64,000 nt of DNA from Macrolepiota albuminosa (GCA_027475525.1 JAMWFC010000131.1:527076-591075), one strand, 5' to 3'. Positions 45,387-58,400 are shown, counted from the stretch's first letter. Notes: generated from the sequence alone by a model not told the origin. Made by a program: numbers and translations.

Positions 45387-48300
45387 ATGCAGAATATTGA
45401 GACAGTCCAAAATCAACGCGGGTTGAGGATGTTATCTTTGGGTATGCTCTTTTGACTGTGAATCGTGATTACTAACGTTATCGGAATAATCAACCAGATG
45501 ACGGTGGTGTACGTGGACTGTCTGAGCTTATTATTCTGCGAGAAATCATGTTTCGTCTAATGCGCCTGGAGAACGCTCAATCTTTGCCTAAGCCTTGTGA
45601 TTATTTTGATATAATCGGCGGAGCTGGAACAGGAGGGTATGTGACAATGCATCACTACGAAGTTTGAATATTCAATAATGAAGTATATCAGGGTAATTGC
45701 ATTGATGCTTGGTCGACTCCGTATGCCCATTGACCTGGCTATTGAGAAGTATGTATTGTTCAGCCGGGAGGTCTACTCCGATGTTAAGACATGGAATGGG
45801 AAGTTCAAGGCAACTGTCTTTGAGTCGGGCATGAAAGGTATCTTACGATCTGCTGGGTTTCCAGAGGATGTCTTGATGGAAGAGGATGATCCACTCTGCA
45901 GAAGGTACTAAAGTCTTTTTCATTTCTATTTCTCAGCTGACAATGCAATCACCTTGAAGTTTTGTGGTGGCTCTTCCTTCTGCCAATATGACATCTCGAA
46001 TCTTCAGGACATATGGGGTATCTGCCAATCCAGGCTATAATTGTACAGTGGTACAAGCTGCCCGTGCCACCACTGCTACTCCTCAAATTTTCAAACCTCT
46101 ATCTATTATTTCTGGTGGAGTCTGTGAGACCTTTGTAGGTGCAGGTTTGCGCTATAGCAATCCAACTCGCCTTCTTATAAAAGAAGCTGTAACGGTTTTC
46201 GGTTTTTCTCACCCAGTGGCATGTTTGGTTAGTATAGGAGCAGGGCACAGTGGTCATGTTTCCTGGGAGCCTGCCAATGAGACTGGCCAAAAAATGATGG
46301 AACTTCTTTATCAAATAGCCACTGATTGTGAAGAGGTAGCTGAGGCTCTTGAGGAGGAGTACCTGCAAATGCCTAGCCTGTTTTACAGACTTAATGTAGA
46401 ACAAGGGCTTCAAAAGATGGTTATTGATGATTGGAATAGGCAGGGAGATATTCAAGCACACTCTCAGTCCTATTTGCAGAAGACCAAAGTTACAGAGAAA
46501 TTGAATGCTCTTATAAAGACTTTATATAGTTGTTTTCCACAGACCACTCTTGGGGTCCTTAGTAAGTAGTTGCTTAATTTCAAGTGAATGGACTATTTTC
46601 TGACATTTATTAGGGGGTAGAACTATGCATACAAGCCTTTCTGATAAACAAACACCTTACATAGTTGCACCAGTTCTTCTTCCTACTGTCCCTCCTCCAT
46701 CTCCACTGTTCACTGGCAGAACAGACATTTTGTTGTATCTTGAAAAGTGTTTTGATCCTCATGAATCTTCATTAAAAATGAGAATGCAGCAGCATTGTGT
46801 GCTATATGGCTTGGGTGGAGCTGGAAAAACACAAATTGCACAGCAATTTTGTCATGAATTTGGAAACAGGTATGAAAACAGTTATATTTTTCCCATGTTA
46901 TGGTTTAATTTAATTGACCAGATTTTCCTCTATATATATGATAGATGCTAGCTCCAAAGCATCAATTGAACAGTTTTTGACTTTACTTGCTCAAAGTGCT
47001 AATTTGCCTGATACAACACCTGCTGCTGGTCTTCTATGGCTTTGTCACCAAAAAAAAGAATGGTTAATGCTTTTTGACAATGCTGATGATCCTGATATTG
47101 TTTTACAAGACTTCTTTCCAAAATGCAGTCATGGAAATATTCTTATAACAAGCAGAAATGAGGCATCAAAAATGTGTGCACCTAAAAATCATTATAAAAT
47201 TGGAGAGTTGATAGCTGAAGACTCATTAGAAGCTTTTTATAAAGCTAGTCAGAGGAAAAAAACTGAGGAAGAAGCTGTGAAGGAGCTTGTTCAAGAACTG
47301 GGCTATTTGGCACTAGCTATCATTCAGGCAGGAAGCTATCTTCTCTATAATAAACACATTGAAGTAAAGCAGTATCTTGAAGGGTTAAAACAAAATAAGA
47401 TGAAATATCTGGCAAAAACAACAAAGCAAACAATTGATAGTTATCAACTTTCTGTTTTTGCCACATGGAACCTAAGCTATCAGAAGCTGAATGAACAAGC
47501 AAAAGCACTTCTTATGTTATGTAGCACATTACACAACACTAAAATACCTATATCAATCCTGAAAAAAGCTTGGAAAAAGCTTTCTGATACTGATGGAGTA
47601 GAGATCAAAGAATTAGAGAACCTTCTTCAAAAGTTTGTAACAAATGATAAAAAATGGAGTAATGAGTTACTTGAAGAAGCAGTTGAATTACTCAGATCAT
47701 ATTCATTGGTGGAAATAAGAGAAAAAGGAGTTATGCTATTAGAAATTCACTCACTTGTTCATAGTTGGGCTCTTCAATCATTATCATTAGAAGAGCAGAT
47801 AAAAGCTAAGAAATCTACACAACAACTGTTTTATTGTTTAGCAGATGAAAAGTTGTCATATGAGAATGCAGCTGAATGGGTATTGCATGTACAGGCATTG
47901 ATAACATGTCTAAATCATAAATGTGAGAATTATGAATTAACAGAAAAACTTATTAATATTTTTTTGACTGCACACTTTTGGAATGATGCAGAGCACCTTC
48001 AGTGGCAAGTGCTTGAAGAGCATAAGAGAGTTCTGGGAAATAGCCATTTATTCACTATTCAAGCCATGTCTAACCTTGCTACAACATTTTTGCAAGAGGG
48101 AAAACTGAAGGAAGCTGAGAATCTTCAACAAGAAGTGTTGAAAATGAGGAAAGAAGTATTTGGAAACAGTCATCCAGACACCATTGAAGCCATGTCTAAC
48201 CTTGGTGCAACATTTTGGCAAGGTGAAAAACTGGAAGAAGCTGAGAATCTTCAACAAGAAGTATTGAAAGTCAGAAAAGAAGCATTTGGAAGCAGTCATC

Positions 48301-50078
48301 CAGATACTATCCTAGCCATGTTTAACCTTGCTGCAACATTCAGAAAAGGTGGAAAACTAGAACAAGCTGAAGATCTTGAACAAGAAGTGTTGAGAGTCAG
48401 AAAAGAAGAATTTGGAAGCAGTCATCTAGACACTATCCAAGCCATGGTTAACCTTTCTGCAACATTCAGAAAAGGTAGAAAACTGGAAGAAGCTGAGAAT
48501 CTTCAACAAGAAGTGTTGAAAGTCAGGAAAGAAGCATTTGGAAGCTGTCATCCAAATACTATCCAAGCCATGTCTAATCTTGCTGCAACATTCAGAAAAG
48601 GTGGAAAACTAGAGGAAGCTGAGAATCTTGAACAAGAAGTGTTGAAAGTCAGCAAAGAAGCATTTGGAAGCAGTCATCCAAACACTATTCAAGCCATGTC
48701 TAACCTTGCTGCAACATTTAGAAATGGTGGAAAACTGGAAGAAGCTGAGAATCTTGATCAAGAAGTGTTAAAAGTCAGAAAAGAAGCATTTGGAAGCAGT
48801 CATCCAGCTACTATTGAAGCTATGTCTAACCTTGCTGCAACATTTTGGCAAGGTGGAAAACTGAAAGAAGCTGAGAATCTTGAACAAGAAGTGTTGAAAG
48901 TCAGGAAAGAAGCATTTGGAAGCAGTCATCCAGACACTATTCAAGCCATGTCTAACCTTGCTGCAACATTCAGAAATGGTGGAAAACTGAAGGAAGCTGA
49001 GAATCTTGAACAAGAAGTGTTGAAAGTTAGGAAAGAAGTATTTGGAAGCAGTCATCCAGACACCATTGAAGCTATGTCTAACCTTGCTGCAACATTTTGG
49101 CAAGGTGGAAAACTGGAGGAAGCTGGGAATCTTCAGCAAGAAGTGTTGCAAGTCAGAAAAGAAGCATTTGGAAGCAGTCATCCAGATACAATCCAAGCCA
49201 TGTCTAACCTTGCTGCAATATTTAGAAAAGGTGGAAAACTGGAAGAAGCTGAGAATCTTGAACAAGAAGTGTTGAGAGTCAGGAAAGAAGCATTTGGAAG
49301 CAGTCATCCAGACACTATCCAAGCTATGTCTAATCTTGCTGCAACATTTTGGCAAGGTGGAAAACTGGAAGAAGCTGAGAATCTTCAACAAGAAGTGTTG
49401 AAATTTGGGAAAGAAGCATTTGGAAGCACTCATCTAGACACTATTCAAGCCATGTCTAACCTTGCTGCAACATTCAGAAAAGGTGGAAAACTGGAGGAAG
49501 CTGAGAATCTTGAACAAGAAGTGTTGAAAGTCAGGAAAGAAACATTTGGAAGCAGTCATCCAGACACTATCCAAGCCATGTCTAATCTTGCTGCAACATT
49601 TTGGCAAGGTGGAAAACTGAAGGAAGCTGAGAATCTTGATCAAGAAGTGTTGAAAGTCAGGAAAGAAACATTTGGAAGCAGTCATCCGGACACTATCCAA
49701 GCCATGTCTTACCTTGCTGCAACATTCAGAAAAGGTGGAAAACTGGAGGAAGCTGAGAATCTTGAACAAGAAGTGTTGAGAGTCAGGAAAGAAGCATTTG
49801 GAAGCACTCATCTAGACACTATCCAAGCCATGTCTAACCTTGCTGCAACATTTAGAAAAGGTGGAAAACTGGAAGAAGCTGAGAATCTTCAACAAGAAGT
49901 GTTGAAAGCCAGGAAAGAAGCATTTGGAATCAGTCATCCAGCCACTATTCAAGCCATATCTAACCTTGCTAGAACATTTAGAAAAGGTGGAAAACTGGAG
50001 CAAGCTGAAGATCTTGAACAAAATGTGTTGAAAGTCAGAAAAGAAGCATTTATAAGCAATCACTCAAATGTGATTTAA
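45387..50078 (+). CDS. NLR-like protein: patatin / NB-ARC / TPR
   Basis: Six exons (45387-45441, 45498-45636, 45692-45904, 45960-46561, 46614-46869, 46922-50078) with introns of 52-56 bp give 1473 codons plus stop. A patatin-like N-terminal domain (about 1-336) has the glycine-rich LDDGGVRGLSE oxyanion loop. An NB-ARC domain (about 350-700) has Walker A YGLGGAGKTQIA and Walker B WLMLFDNADD. Residues 783-1473 are 16 TPR units of 42 residues plus a partial one. This is a known fungal NLR architecture, in which ligand-driven oligomerisation releases the effector domain in non-self recognition or cell death. Oddly, the nucleophile motif reads IGGAGTGG where GTSTGG-type sequence is usual, and the Asp of the dyad reads FVGAGLRYSNPT. 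Both catalytic residues seem replaced by Gly. The start Met was chosen as the first in frame before RGLRMLSLDD. Confidence 0.88.
48003..50078 (+). repeat. 16.5 tandem TPR-coding units of 126 bp
   Basis: The consensus unit runs QEVLKVRKEAFGSSHPDTIQ then AMSNLAATF(RK/WQ/RN)GGKLEEAENLE. Units 2-16 are nearly identical at DNA level. Units 7-14 alternate WQ with RN/RK, suggesting amplification of a 252-bp dimer. The last unit is cut after NHSNVI. Confidence 0.93.
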
Positions 50079-51386
50079 CTCATGCCTAGTTATATATACT
50101 CATTAGTTCTCTAACATGTAAAAAGTCTCCCTTTCTCTCTCTTAAAATAGAATAGAAAACAGTCTCCAAAGTTGACTTTTCTGTTACTTACAATGATTCA
50201 ACTATTCCAAAAAAAAATGCATTTAATTGCTACCCTCTATGTTTTCAGAGTGTCTATTTTATTAAACAGGAAATTCCTTCATGAATTCTTTATTATTTCA
50301 GTATCTGTTGCCTTTTAGTCAAAGTAGGCACTGTCTGTAGCTAGGCAGTCATGTTTATCCTTCTTTAGTATGTAAGCAAGAGTGCAGTGTAATAGTGTAA
50401 ATAGCAATACTATTACAATCTATTCTATATGAGAATGTGTAAGATCAAAGTGCCTCTGCTATAGATCAAGCTATGAATATATTTAATATATGTCAGAGAA
50501 CTTCTATTTTTGAAATCTTCAGCTTTTCTGAACCACTCTGAAGATCTCCAGAAATATCTCTAGACCTACTTCAGTGTCAGGTTTACTCATGCCTCTGTCC
50601 CATACTGACATGATTGGTGATAAGCTCAGATTTGCCACATATTCTTAATGTTTCATAAGTGCATATCAACTTGGGCTTAATGGGAGACAGGCAGCATGGG
50701 CAGCAAAAAAAGTATAAAGGCCACTAAGTGCTTCCAGAAAAGATTCTTGAGGAATTAGATAATATCTAATGCTAAAAACTTGAAGAAAGTACTCATCTTA
50801 AACTCAGTTCATGATAGACTTTACTAATTCTTGATCATATATAATAACTTATATACTATAGCACTATACAGTCTGAGTCCATAACTTAATTGTCAGAAAA
50901 CTTTGTTTTAGCAGATTTCAGTTTGATATAAGCTGAGGCTATTTGCCTTGCTGACTAGCCCAGCATGAGATAAGGCAGGTGGACCATAAGGACTACTTTC
51001 ACTTTCCTTTTTTCTGACATATCAGCATAATAGCAGAGTATGAAATGAGACACCAAACCTGTCTTATCCTCACATCTGACTCAAAAATCTTATTTACTTT
51101 AGACTAGTTGTCATTCCCTCAGCTTGTGTTAATCTTGTATTAATGTCCATTTATCCTACTGTCTGCCATTTAGGCTCTTAGCATCCTCCTACACCTTCTG
51201 CTATTATGTATGACCTTTATCTCTCTTCTTAGACCACCTCATTAAATACTGCAAGTGACATTCCTGCAGCTCCAGTCCCTTCCAGAGTTGACTTGCTTCT
51301 TAATGCAGGACTGGACTCTATTCCAGATGATTTTGATTTTGATGAAAAAATCAACTCATCTGATGGTATCAGTTAGTTTAAATTGC
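50079..51386. other. AT-rich 3' flank of the NLR-like gene; possible exon fragment at its right end
   Basis: No gene is recognised at 50079-51230. From about 51233 an open plus-strand stretch (TTSLNTASDIPAAPVPSRVD, then LLLNAGLDSIPDDFDFDEK) follows a plausible intron end CTTCTTAG. It may be part of an unknown gene interrupted by the solo LTR. Confidence 0.4.
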
Positions 51387-52127
51387 TGTCACGACCCCTC
51401 CCCTCCAGGCCCACCCCGGGACACCCCCGGAATACCATCCGGGACCCTCCCTCCGACCCTACAGGACACGTCCCGCCATCACGACCGCCGACACCGCCAT
51501 CATGCGCATCAAGGACCGCCATCAGCTGCCATCAGCCGCCACCAGCCCCGATCAACGATCAGATCACGCAACTCGCTCCCGGCCATCACGCATCACGCAT
51601 CACAACCCCCTCCGCGCCAATTGATCGCGCGCCCTACATGCGCGATCCTGGTATACCGCCCCTGCCGCTACTCAATGACCCCCGGAACCCATCCCAGACA
51701 CCCCGGAGCCCCGAGACCCGGTCCCGTAGTACTTATAGCACAGTTCCCTGTTGTATTCGGTAGTCTTGATATTACTTTGGTTATTGCGTGCCCTTTGCTT
51801 GACTGGTACGCCTTGATTGGTACGCTTCGACTGGCACGCCTAAGTATTCGCGTGCTCTAAGTTTTGGTACGCACTTCGCGACTCTTGATTTACTAACTTG
51901 GTCTCGTCTTAGAACCTCTGGTTCACGACTCGACCCCCTCTAACTCTCAGCCACCCCCAACCCAAAACTCCCGGACTCTAGTCCCCTCTCCCGGGATTAC
52001 CCCTGTCCTCGTCTTGAACCCCGGAGTCCTAGCCCCGGAGTTCCAGACACCCGAGTATTCGTAGGTCAAGTCCGCATCGTAAGGGCGTTGCTTTTCCGGA
52101 AAGCCCCCGACTCAGCGGAACCTGACA
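51387..52127 (+). mobile_element. Solo LTR of the Gypsy family, young
   Basis: This 741-bp LTR (TGTCACGACC...CCTGACA) is close to those of the full Gypsy element and CpG-rich. It contains AGTCTTGATATTA. The target duplication ATTGC is perfect (51382-51386 and 52128-52132). Confidence 0.92.
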
Positions 52128-52258
52128 ATTGCCTCTGGCAGTCCAAGTTCACAAAAATGCTGCTATAGAAGACTTTAACAATGCCAGCATTCTTAAGACT
52201 GTAATGCAAAAAGTGCTCCCATTCCTTGTCCTAGAAGTTTGGACATTGGGCCACTACT

Positions 52259-53173
52259 CAAGCCTACTCAAGCCTACTTATTTCTTTTCTGAGAACAAGA
52301 TACAGGATTTGGTAGACAGCAAAGCTTTATGCTCTCTCCTAGCCCCACTTCTACCCTTGCTCCTTGTGAAATTGTTGCTAGTCAGGTTCAGATCAAAAAG
52401 CAAGCTGAAAATGAATGCCATGCCTTCAAAAAAAAGATAAGGAAGCTGACAGTTCTATCTATGCTAAGTTATTGGGAAGTACAGAGATAATCAACTCTAT
52501 TAAATGATTTCTTGGAGAATCTAGACATGTGGTTATCTCTACTGTTTATCTTCTCAATATATAGAATTGTTTCCTACCACCTCTTCATTTTTTTACTAAT
52601 AATCACACATAGACCTTATCAATAACTTCCTATAACTCATACTCACTAAAGTTGTATATCTCTTCAACTCCAATAACAGGTACACAGACAAGGTTCTTCT
52701 CAAAGTCACAAAAATGATCTCTACCTGAGGCAATAATGACACTCACTTTTGTTTTACCTCTTTGTATTTCATTGAAGTCTCCAAGAATCTTATGAAGGCC
52801 TTTAAGCTGCTAAGTAAAGCACCATCTACTTTGGATCTAGTCAACAGCCCCATCTCATTTTTAACCAACCATGCAATCAAATGTGGAAAGCACTTGAATT
52901 TCTTCAAGCAGATTGAAAATTTTGAAGATTTGTATCCTCTCTGATACAAATTCAAATGAGAGGCTTGTCTAAAAATTCTTATGTATTTACCTGGCCCAAA
53001 TACACATCTCATATAAATACACTGGCTCAAAAAATTGCTCCAATATTTGGTCTTTTTTGGAAAGATTCACATAGTATGCAACTATTATCTAAGACAAAAA
53101 TCATATGATATATAGCTGCATCCCAGCTTTATAATGATGTATGAATTATGATTTAAACAAAAACTTGCTGATT
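52259..53173. repeat. 915-bp direct repeat, left copy
   Basis: It appears identical to 59833-60747, at an offset of 7574 bp. It contains short frames without recognised domains. It ends at CTGATT, where the LINE begins. Confidence 0.9.
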
Positions 53174-53575
53174 CGGGGGCCCTTGACCAAATACCACCAC
53201 ATGCTCCACTAACACTGGATGCTGCGGCCGCGCCTGACACGCCAGCTTGCCACAATTCCTCCAATGGAGAAGCTGCCTACAGCGCAGACGTCGGGCCCCC
53301 CTCCAACAAGTACCTCCCGAGCGTCCAGCACAGGGAGAAGGGCGACTAAGCCAGAACTACCCCAAAATGTGTCGAGCGACTCCGCAGCCAAAGTATGTCC
53401 ACCACATGAACCTTCACTAATTTACCCTTTTCCGGATATGACATTTCATCGGACGGAAGGACCCACACACCACGCACCCACCGGAAGGCGGCAAAAGACG
53501 GAATAAACAGCTACTAGAGAGGTAACCAATAACTGAAACACATATAAACCGAGACCCAGCACCCCACCATAACAC

Positions 53576-55084
53576 ATGCCTTGCGCACCAGACGACCATA
53601 AGAAACGCCTACTATCTGCGAGCCCTGAAAAACAGAAAGGTGTAAGCAGCCACGATAAAAAACAACGACATATCGAGACTAACCACATCCTATCTGACAT
53701 GGAGGAGTCTGAGAATGAGGCTATGAGCAGCCCGTCCCCGCATATTGCTCTGCCATCACCGGATATGACGAACCTATTGATCTCGGCTGAGACCCCTAGA
53801 GATACAGACGGCGACACAACTATGGTCGGCCAAACACCACCTGGTACGCCTTCTGAGGCAGGGAATGAGGTACAATACCCTGACCGGGAGCCCACGACGC
53901 CTCCACCGGGAACGAAACGAGACCCAGTCTGGATCGTGAAGAGAACAAAGAAGGCACCTGACGCTCCCCCCTTCACCCAAAGCACCCAGAATAAAGGAAA
54001 TGCTGACCACGCACGGTTGCCCCCCCAGCTCCCGAAATCCTTGATACGTACCCCGACTCCAGTGGGAGGCTTTCCGATAATCCACCTCTCAACACCGCCA
54101 TGGTTCAACTTACTCCCGGACCAACGTGCTTTCTTCGACACATACCCAGAGCCAAAACTCTGGATTCGTGATTGGAGGGCAAGTAAGGATACGGACCTGA
54201 TGGCTACGAGCGACAGATTGAAGGAGCTTATACTGCGAATGACCGGAGAGCAAGCGAAGCTATCTACCCCCCAACCGGAGAAGGAGATTATTATAAAGTA
54301 TAGGAAGGACAAACAGACACCGCCCTACTATTTTTTAATCTCTGGTATATCAATGAAAGCGAATGACATTCTTCTGGCGCATCCCATCATATCCACCCCT
54401 GAAGCGTCAGCTTTTATCCTGCCATACAGCCCACCCCTCCCACTCCTCCTGTGCACGCTGGAGGGCTTTACGCTAAGCATACGAAATAAGGAGGCGATCA
54501 CAGAGGCAGAAGAGACGGCGACAGCCATCATCAGAAAGGCCCTCAGCGAGGATGAGGCTTTGATTACGCTATTGAAGAGCAGACTGATCGGAGATACCAC
54601 CTCCCAACATAATCTCGACCCAGCAATCAACATCATACTCGGCCTGGAGGTGAAGCTGGTGAGAGGGGAGGAGTCGATTGATCGCACAGCACTATTTAAA
54701 CCCAGGAAACCGTTATGGAATGTGTTCTTTCAGTATACACCGCCCATCACATGGACCAGCTACTTCACTATATTACAACACATTCGAGACAACAAGTTCA
54801 TTGACATGGACTACGGAAGTGCGACGCTAGTTGACGAGGAGAACCGACTACACTGTAATAACTGCAAAGGAGCGGACCATAACGCAGGCCAATGCGAATA
54901 TAATATGCTCGAAGGGTGGCATGGAAGCAAGTCGACGGAGAAAATTGAAGAGACTGCCGAATTTGCATCGTCCAGCAAATATGACAGGACCCGCCCAGGG
55001 GGAGGTAGCCGTAGCGAGAGGAGAGCCGAAAACTGGAGAGGCAGCAGAGGACTTCCCTACGGGCAGAGGCGTGAGCGCAGATAG
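53576..55084 (+). CDS. LINE ORF1 protein with zinc knuckle
   Basis: The 502-residue protein has a disordered Pro/Thr-rich N-terminal third and a central folded region. A CCHC knuckle near the C-terminus reads CNNCKGADHNAGQC (about residues 428-441), and the tail is basic and Gly/Arg-rich (GGGSRSERRAENWRG). ORF1 proteins bind the element RNA and form the ribonucleoprotein. The frame is intact. ORF2 begins 353 bp downstream. Confidence 0.8.
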   Translation: MPCAPDDHKKRLLSASPEKQKGVSSHDKKQRHIETNHILSDMEESENEAMSSPSPHIALPSPDMTNLLISAETPRDTDGDTTMVGQTPPGTPSEAGNEVQYPDREPTTPPPGTKRDPVWIVKRTKKAPDAPPFTQSTQNKGNADHARLPPQLPKSLIRTPTPVGGFPIIHLSTPPWFNLLPDQRAFFDTYPEPKLWIRDWRASKDTDLMATSDRLKELILRMTGEQAKLSTPQPEKEIIIKYRKDKQTPPYYFLISGISMKANDILLAHPIISTPEASAFILPYSPPLPLLLCTLEGFTLSIRNKEAITEAEETATAIIRKALSEDEALITLLKSRLIGDTTSQHNLDPAINIILGLEVKLVRGEESIDRTALFKPRKPLWNVFFQYTPPITWTSYFTILQHIRDNKFIDMDYGSATLVDEENRLHCNNCKGADHNAGQCEYNMLEGWHGSKSTEKIEETAEFASSSKYDRTRPGGGSRSERRAENWRGSRGLPYGQRRERR

Positions 55085-55437
55085 CGTACCAGAACTCATG
55101 GAACTGTTTTTTTTTTTAATTCGCAACTATGCACTCAATACATTGACATTTGCTTCAATGGTGGGTAAACACGTGTTAGACGGTTTGGAGGCCGGGAGCA
55201 GAGAACAATACAAGCCCCCTTGAAACGCAATCTTAATACAGAGACGCGAAAAATATGGAGAGACTGAGCACCGGCCCGCACCGTGGTCTAAAATGGTGGG
55301 ATGAATTTACTGAGTCCAAACTGGGCGACAGGTAATCCCACCTGGACCTCCTTACTGGGTGAGGATAAAACACTCGGACGGCGTCGTATTTACGAGGGTT
55401 AGGCCGTGCGGCGATCCCGCTTAAACACCACAGTAAA

Positions 55438-58400
55438 ATGTGGAGTAAGACCCAAACCACCTTTCCTGACAGCAATAGATTTGAATTAAACACAACGGTA
55501 GAAATAGACGGCATCGGACTTAACCCCTCTCAGGAAGGAGAGTACGTGTCTTCAACCATCAGATACGCCCTTGATGACGACCTGAGAGGGTTCGGAGATG
55601 GGTCGCAGGTACACGCCAGTATTCCCGGGCGTGTAATAAATAACTCGGGACTTCACCCTGTAACTGCTCCCAAGAGGGAGGGACTTAGCTCTGACACACT
55701 GAATGAACTCCCTCAAGGGGAGGGAGACCCATACTTAGATGACGGCAGTGATCAGACTAGTGAAGACATATTAACATACGCAAACAAGTATGATATAGAA
55801 GAATGCCAAGCGGAAGAAGGGAGTCCGAATAGACCCCCAGCACCTGGAAGCAAAGGTAAAAAGAAACGGGGAGCACTAAGAATTGCCTCTCCTAATATAA
55901 AAGGAGGAGGGTCAACATCAACGCAACCTAAATGGAACGAAATAAGACAACTAATGAGGGAAAATAGGATTGACATCCTCGCCGTGCAAGAGACACATCT
56001 GGATGAACAAAATAAAAATAGACTCAACATCCTATTCCAGAGACAAATAAACATTATGGCAAGTCTCGATGCAAGAACACCAAATGCAATGGGGGTTGCC
56101 TTTGTACTAAACAAGCTGACAACTAGGTGGAGAGAAGCACGTACCCGTGAATTAATACCAGGAAGAGCGATGATCTTAGAAATACCATGGTTTAACGACC
56201 AGATTCTAAGCTGCATGAACGTCTACACACCTAATGACACAGGAGAAAATGAGAGATTCTGGACAAGCCTGAAATCCAATTGGGCAATAAGACCCCACAT
56301 ACCCAAACCGAGTATGATCCTAGGCGACATGAATATGGTCGAAGAGGCAGTGGATAGGATGCCTGCTCACTCCGACCCTGTGGGGGCAATAAGGAGCCTG
56401 ATTGAACTGAAAACAAAGTTCAAACTAATAGACGGATGGCGAAGGGAAAATCCTACAACGATGGACTTCTCATATCAAGCAATAAGTCGCCCGATCCAAT
56501 CACGAATAGATAGAATATATCTGAGGGAGAGTCTGTTAGACTATAGCTGGGACTGGACAATAGAAAGAACCGGAATAAACACGGATCACTCAATGGTATC
56601 AGTTACAGTGCTAAACCCATGGCAGCCATACATAGGAGAAGGAAGATACGCTATGCCGGTCATGCTTGCCAAGGACGAAAAACTAATCGACGCATTAGAA
56701 ATCCTGGGAAAAGAGCATCAAGCAGACTTAGAGAGAGTTAGCACCGCCAGAAACGGAACCAATAATCCACAACGCCTCCACAAACTTTTCAAAGAAAATA
56801 TATTGAGCGCTGTAAGGAAAAGGTCAAAAGAACTAAAACCAGAAATCCTTAAGGATATAAGAGCACTCAAGGCGGATAGGAGTAAGACCATCAATGACAT
56901 GAACCTAGACGAGAACTGTAGAAGAGAAAACGCAGCGATACTCAACGAAAGAATTAAAGACCTTGAGATGAAAAGATTTGCACGGGCAAGAGACACAGTT
57001 GCAACCAAGTTCTATCTAACGAATGAAACCTTAACAAAACCGTGGATAAACATGAACAAGGAACAGAGGACAAGGGACATAATAGTTGCCCTGAAGGACC
57101 CAAATCCAAACGTGAATAGACTGGAACGTAAATCGGCAAAGATGGCCGAGGTGGCAAAAAGACACCATGAAGAACTACAAGAAGAAGGCTGGCCAGTGAG
57201 TCCCAGAGCTCACGAAAGGAGAATAAGGAAAGTCCTGGCAGGAATAGAGGAGAAAATCACGGAGAGCCAGAAATGCATGCTGAGCTCCCAAATAAATAGA
57301 GAAGACATTAAAAAAGCAATGGATACCCTGCATAACGGAAAAGCCGCCAGGATGGACGGTATCATACACGAACTATGGGTAGAACTGGCAGAACGCCATG
57401 AGGAGAGACAGAAAGACGACAAACCAGGATTTGATGTAATAGGGGCCCTGACCACAGTCTTCCAGGACATACAGGAGTATGGAATAGAATGCGGGTCATG
57501 CTTTGCAGAAGGCTGGCTTTGCCCAATTTACAAGAAGGGGGACAAGACAAATATAGGGAACTATCGTCCCATAACTGTACTAAATGCAGACTACAAGATT
57601 TTAACAAAAGCATTATCACTCAGACTTAGTGAAGTGGCGCCATACATTATACATGGTGACCAGGCAGGGTTCATGAAGGGCCGGAGGATTGAAGACCAAA
57701 CAGAACTGGCACACACCGTAATCGAGTGGTGTAACATTACAGGGAAAAATGGGATGATAGTATGTCTGGACCAGGAAAAGGCCTACGACAAAATCCTGCA
57801 TGACTTCCTATGGGCGTCCATGAAAAAATTTGGAATACCAGATGAATATATTGACATAGTGAGGACGCTATACTCTGATGCCAACACGAAAATAATCCTG
57901 AATGGGGAAGTAAGCAGAAGCTACAAGGTCAAAAGGGAGGTGCGCCAAGGTGACCCACTATCATGCCTACTCTTCAACATAGCAATAGAATCTCTAGCCC
58001 ATATGCTACGTTCCTCAACCTTGAAAGGTATAGACATCGATGGTGAAATAGAGCGGCTCATCGCAACGCTCTTTGCGGATGACACAACCGCATACCTAGC
58101 AGAGGATGACAAATTCCAAGATCTTCAGAAGCTACTGAAAAAATGGTGTCGAGCCTCTGGGGCGAAGTTCAACATTCCAAAAACAGTCATTGTCCCAGTA
58201 GGAACAAAAGAGTATAGAGAAGGGCTCGCAACGACAAGGAAAACAAGCCCGACAGAACCAATCATCCCACTGGATATCAAGATAGTACGAGAAGGCGAGG
58301 CCACAAGGCTCCTGGGAGCCTTTATAGGCAATGGTATAGACAGGATGAGTGTATGGACTCCTACAATTGAGACAATTGCGCATGACCTCACAAGATGGAA

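Noticed and set aside
48048..50063. Long minus-strand frames with repeats rich in Cys/Phe/Lys opposite the TPR array
   Set aside because: They are periodic only because the TPR units on the plus strand are periodic. There is no start context or domain, and the frames are broken.
48003..50078. CRISPR-like regular array
   Set aside because: The 126-bp units are fully coding, in frame and contiguous, with no spacers. The genome is eukaryotic.
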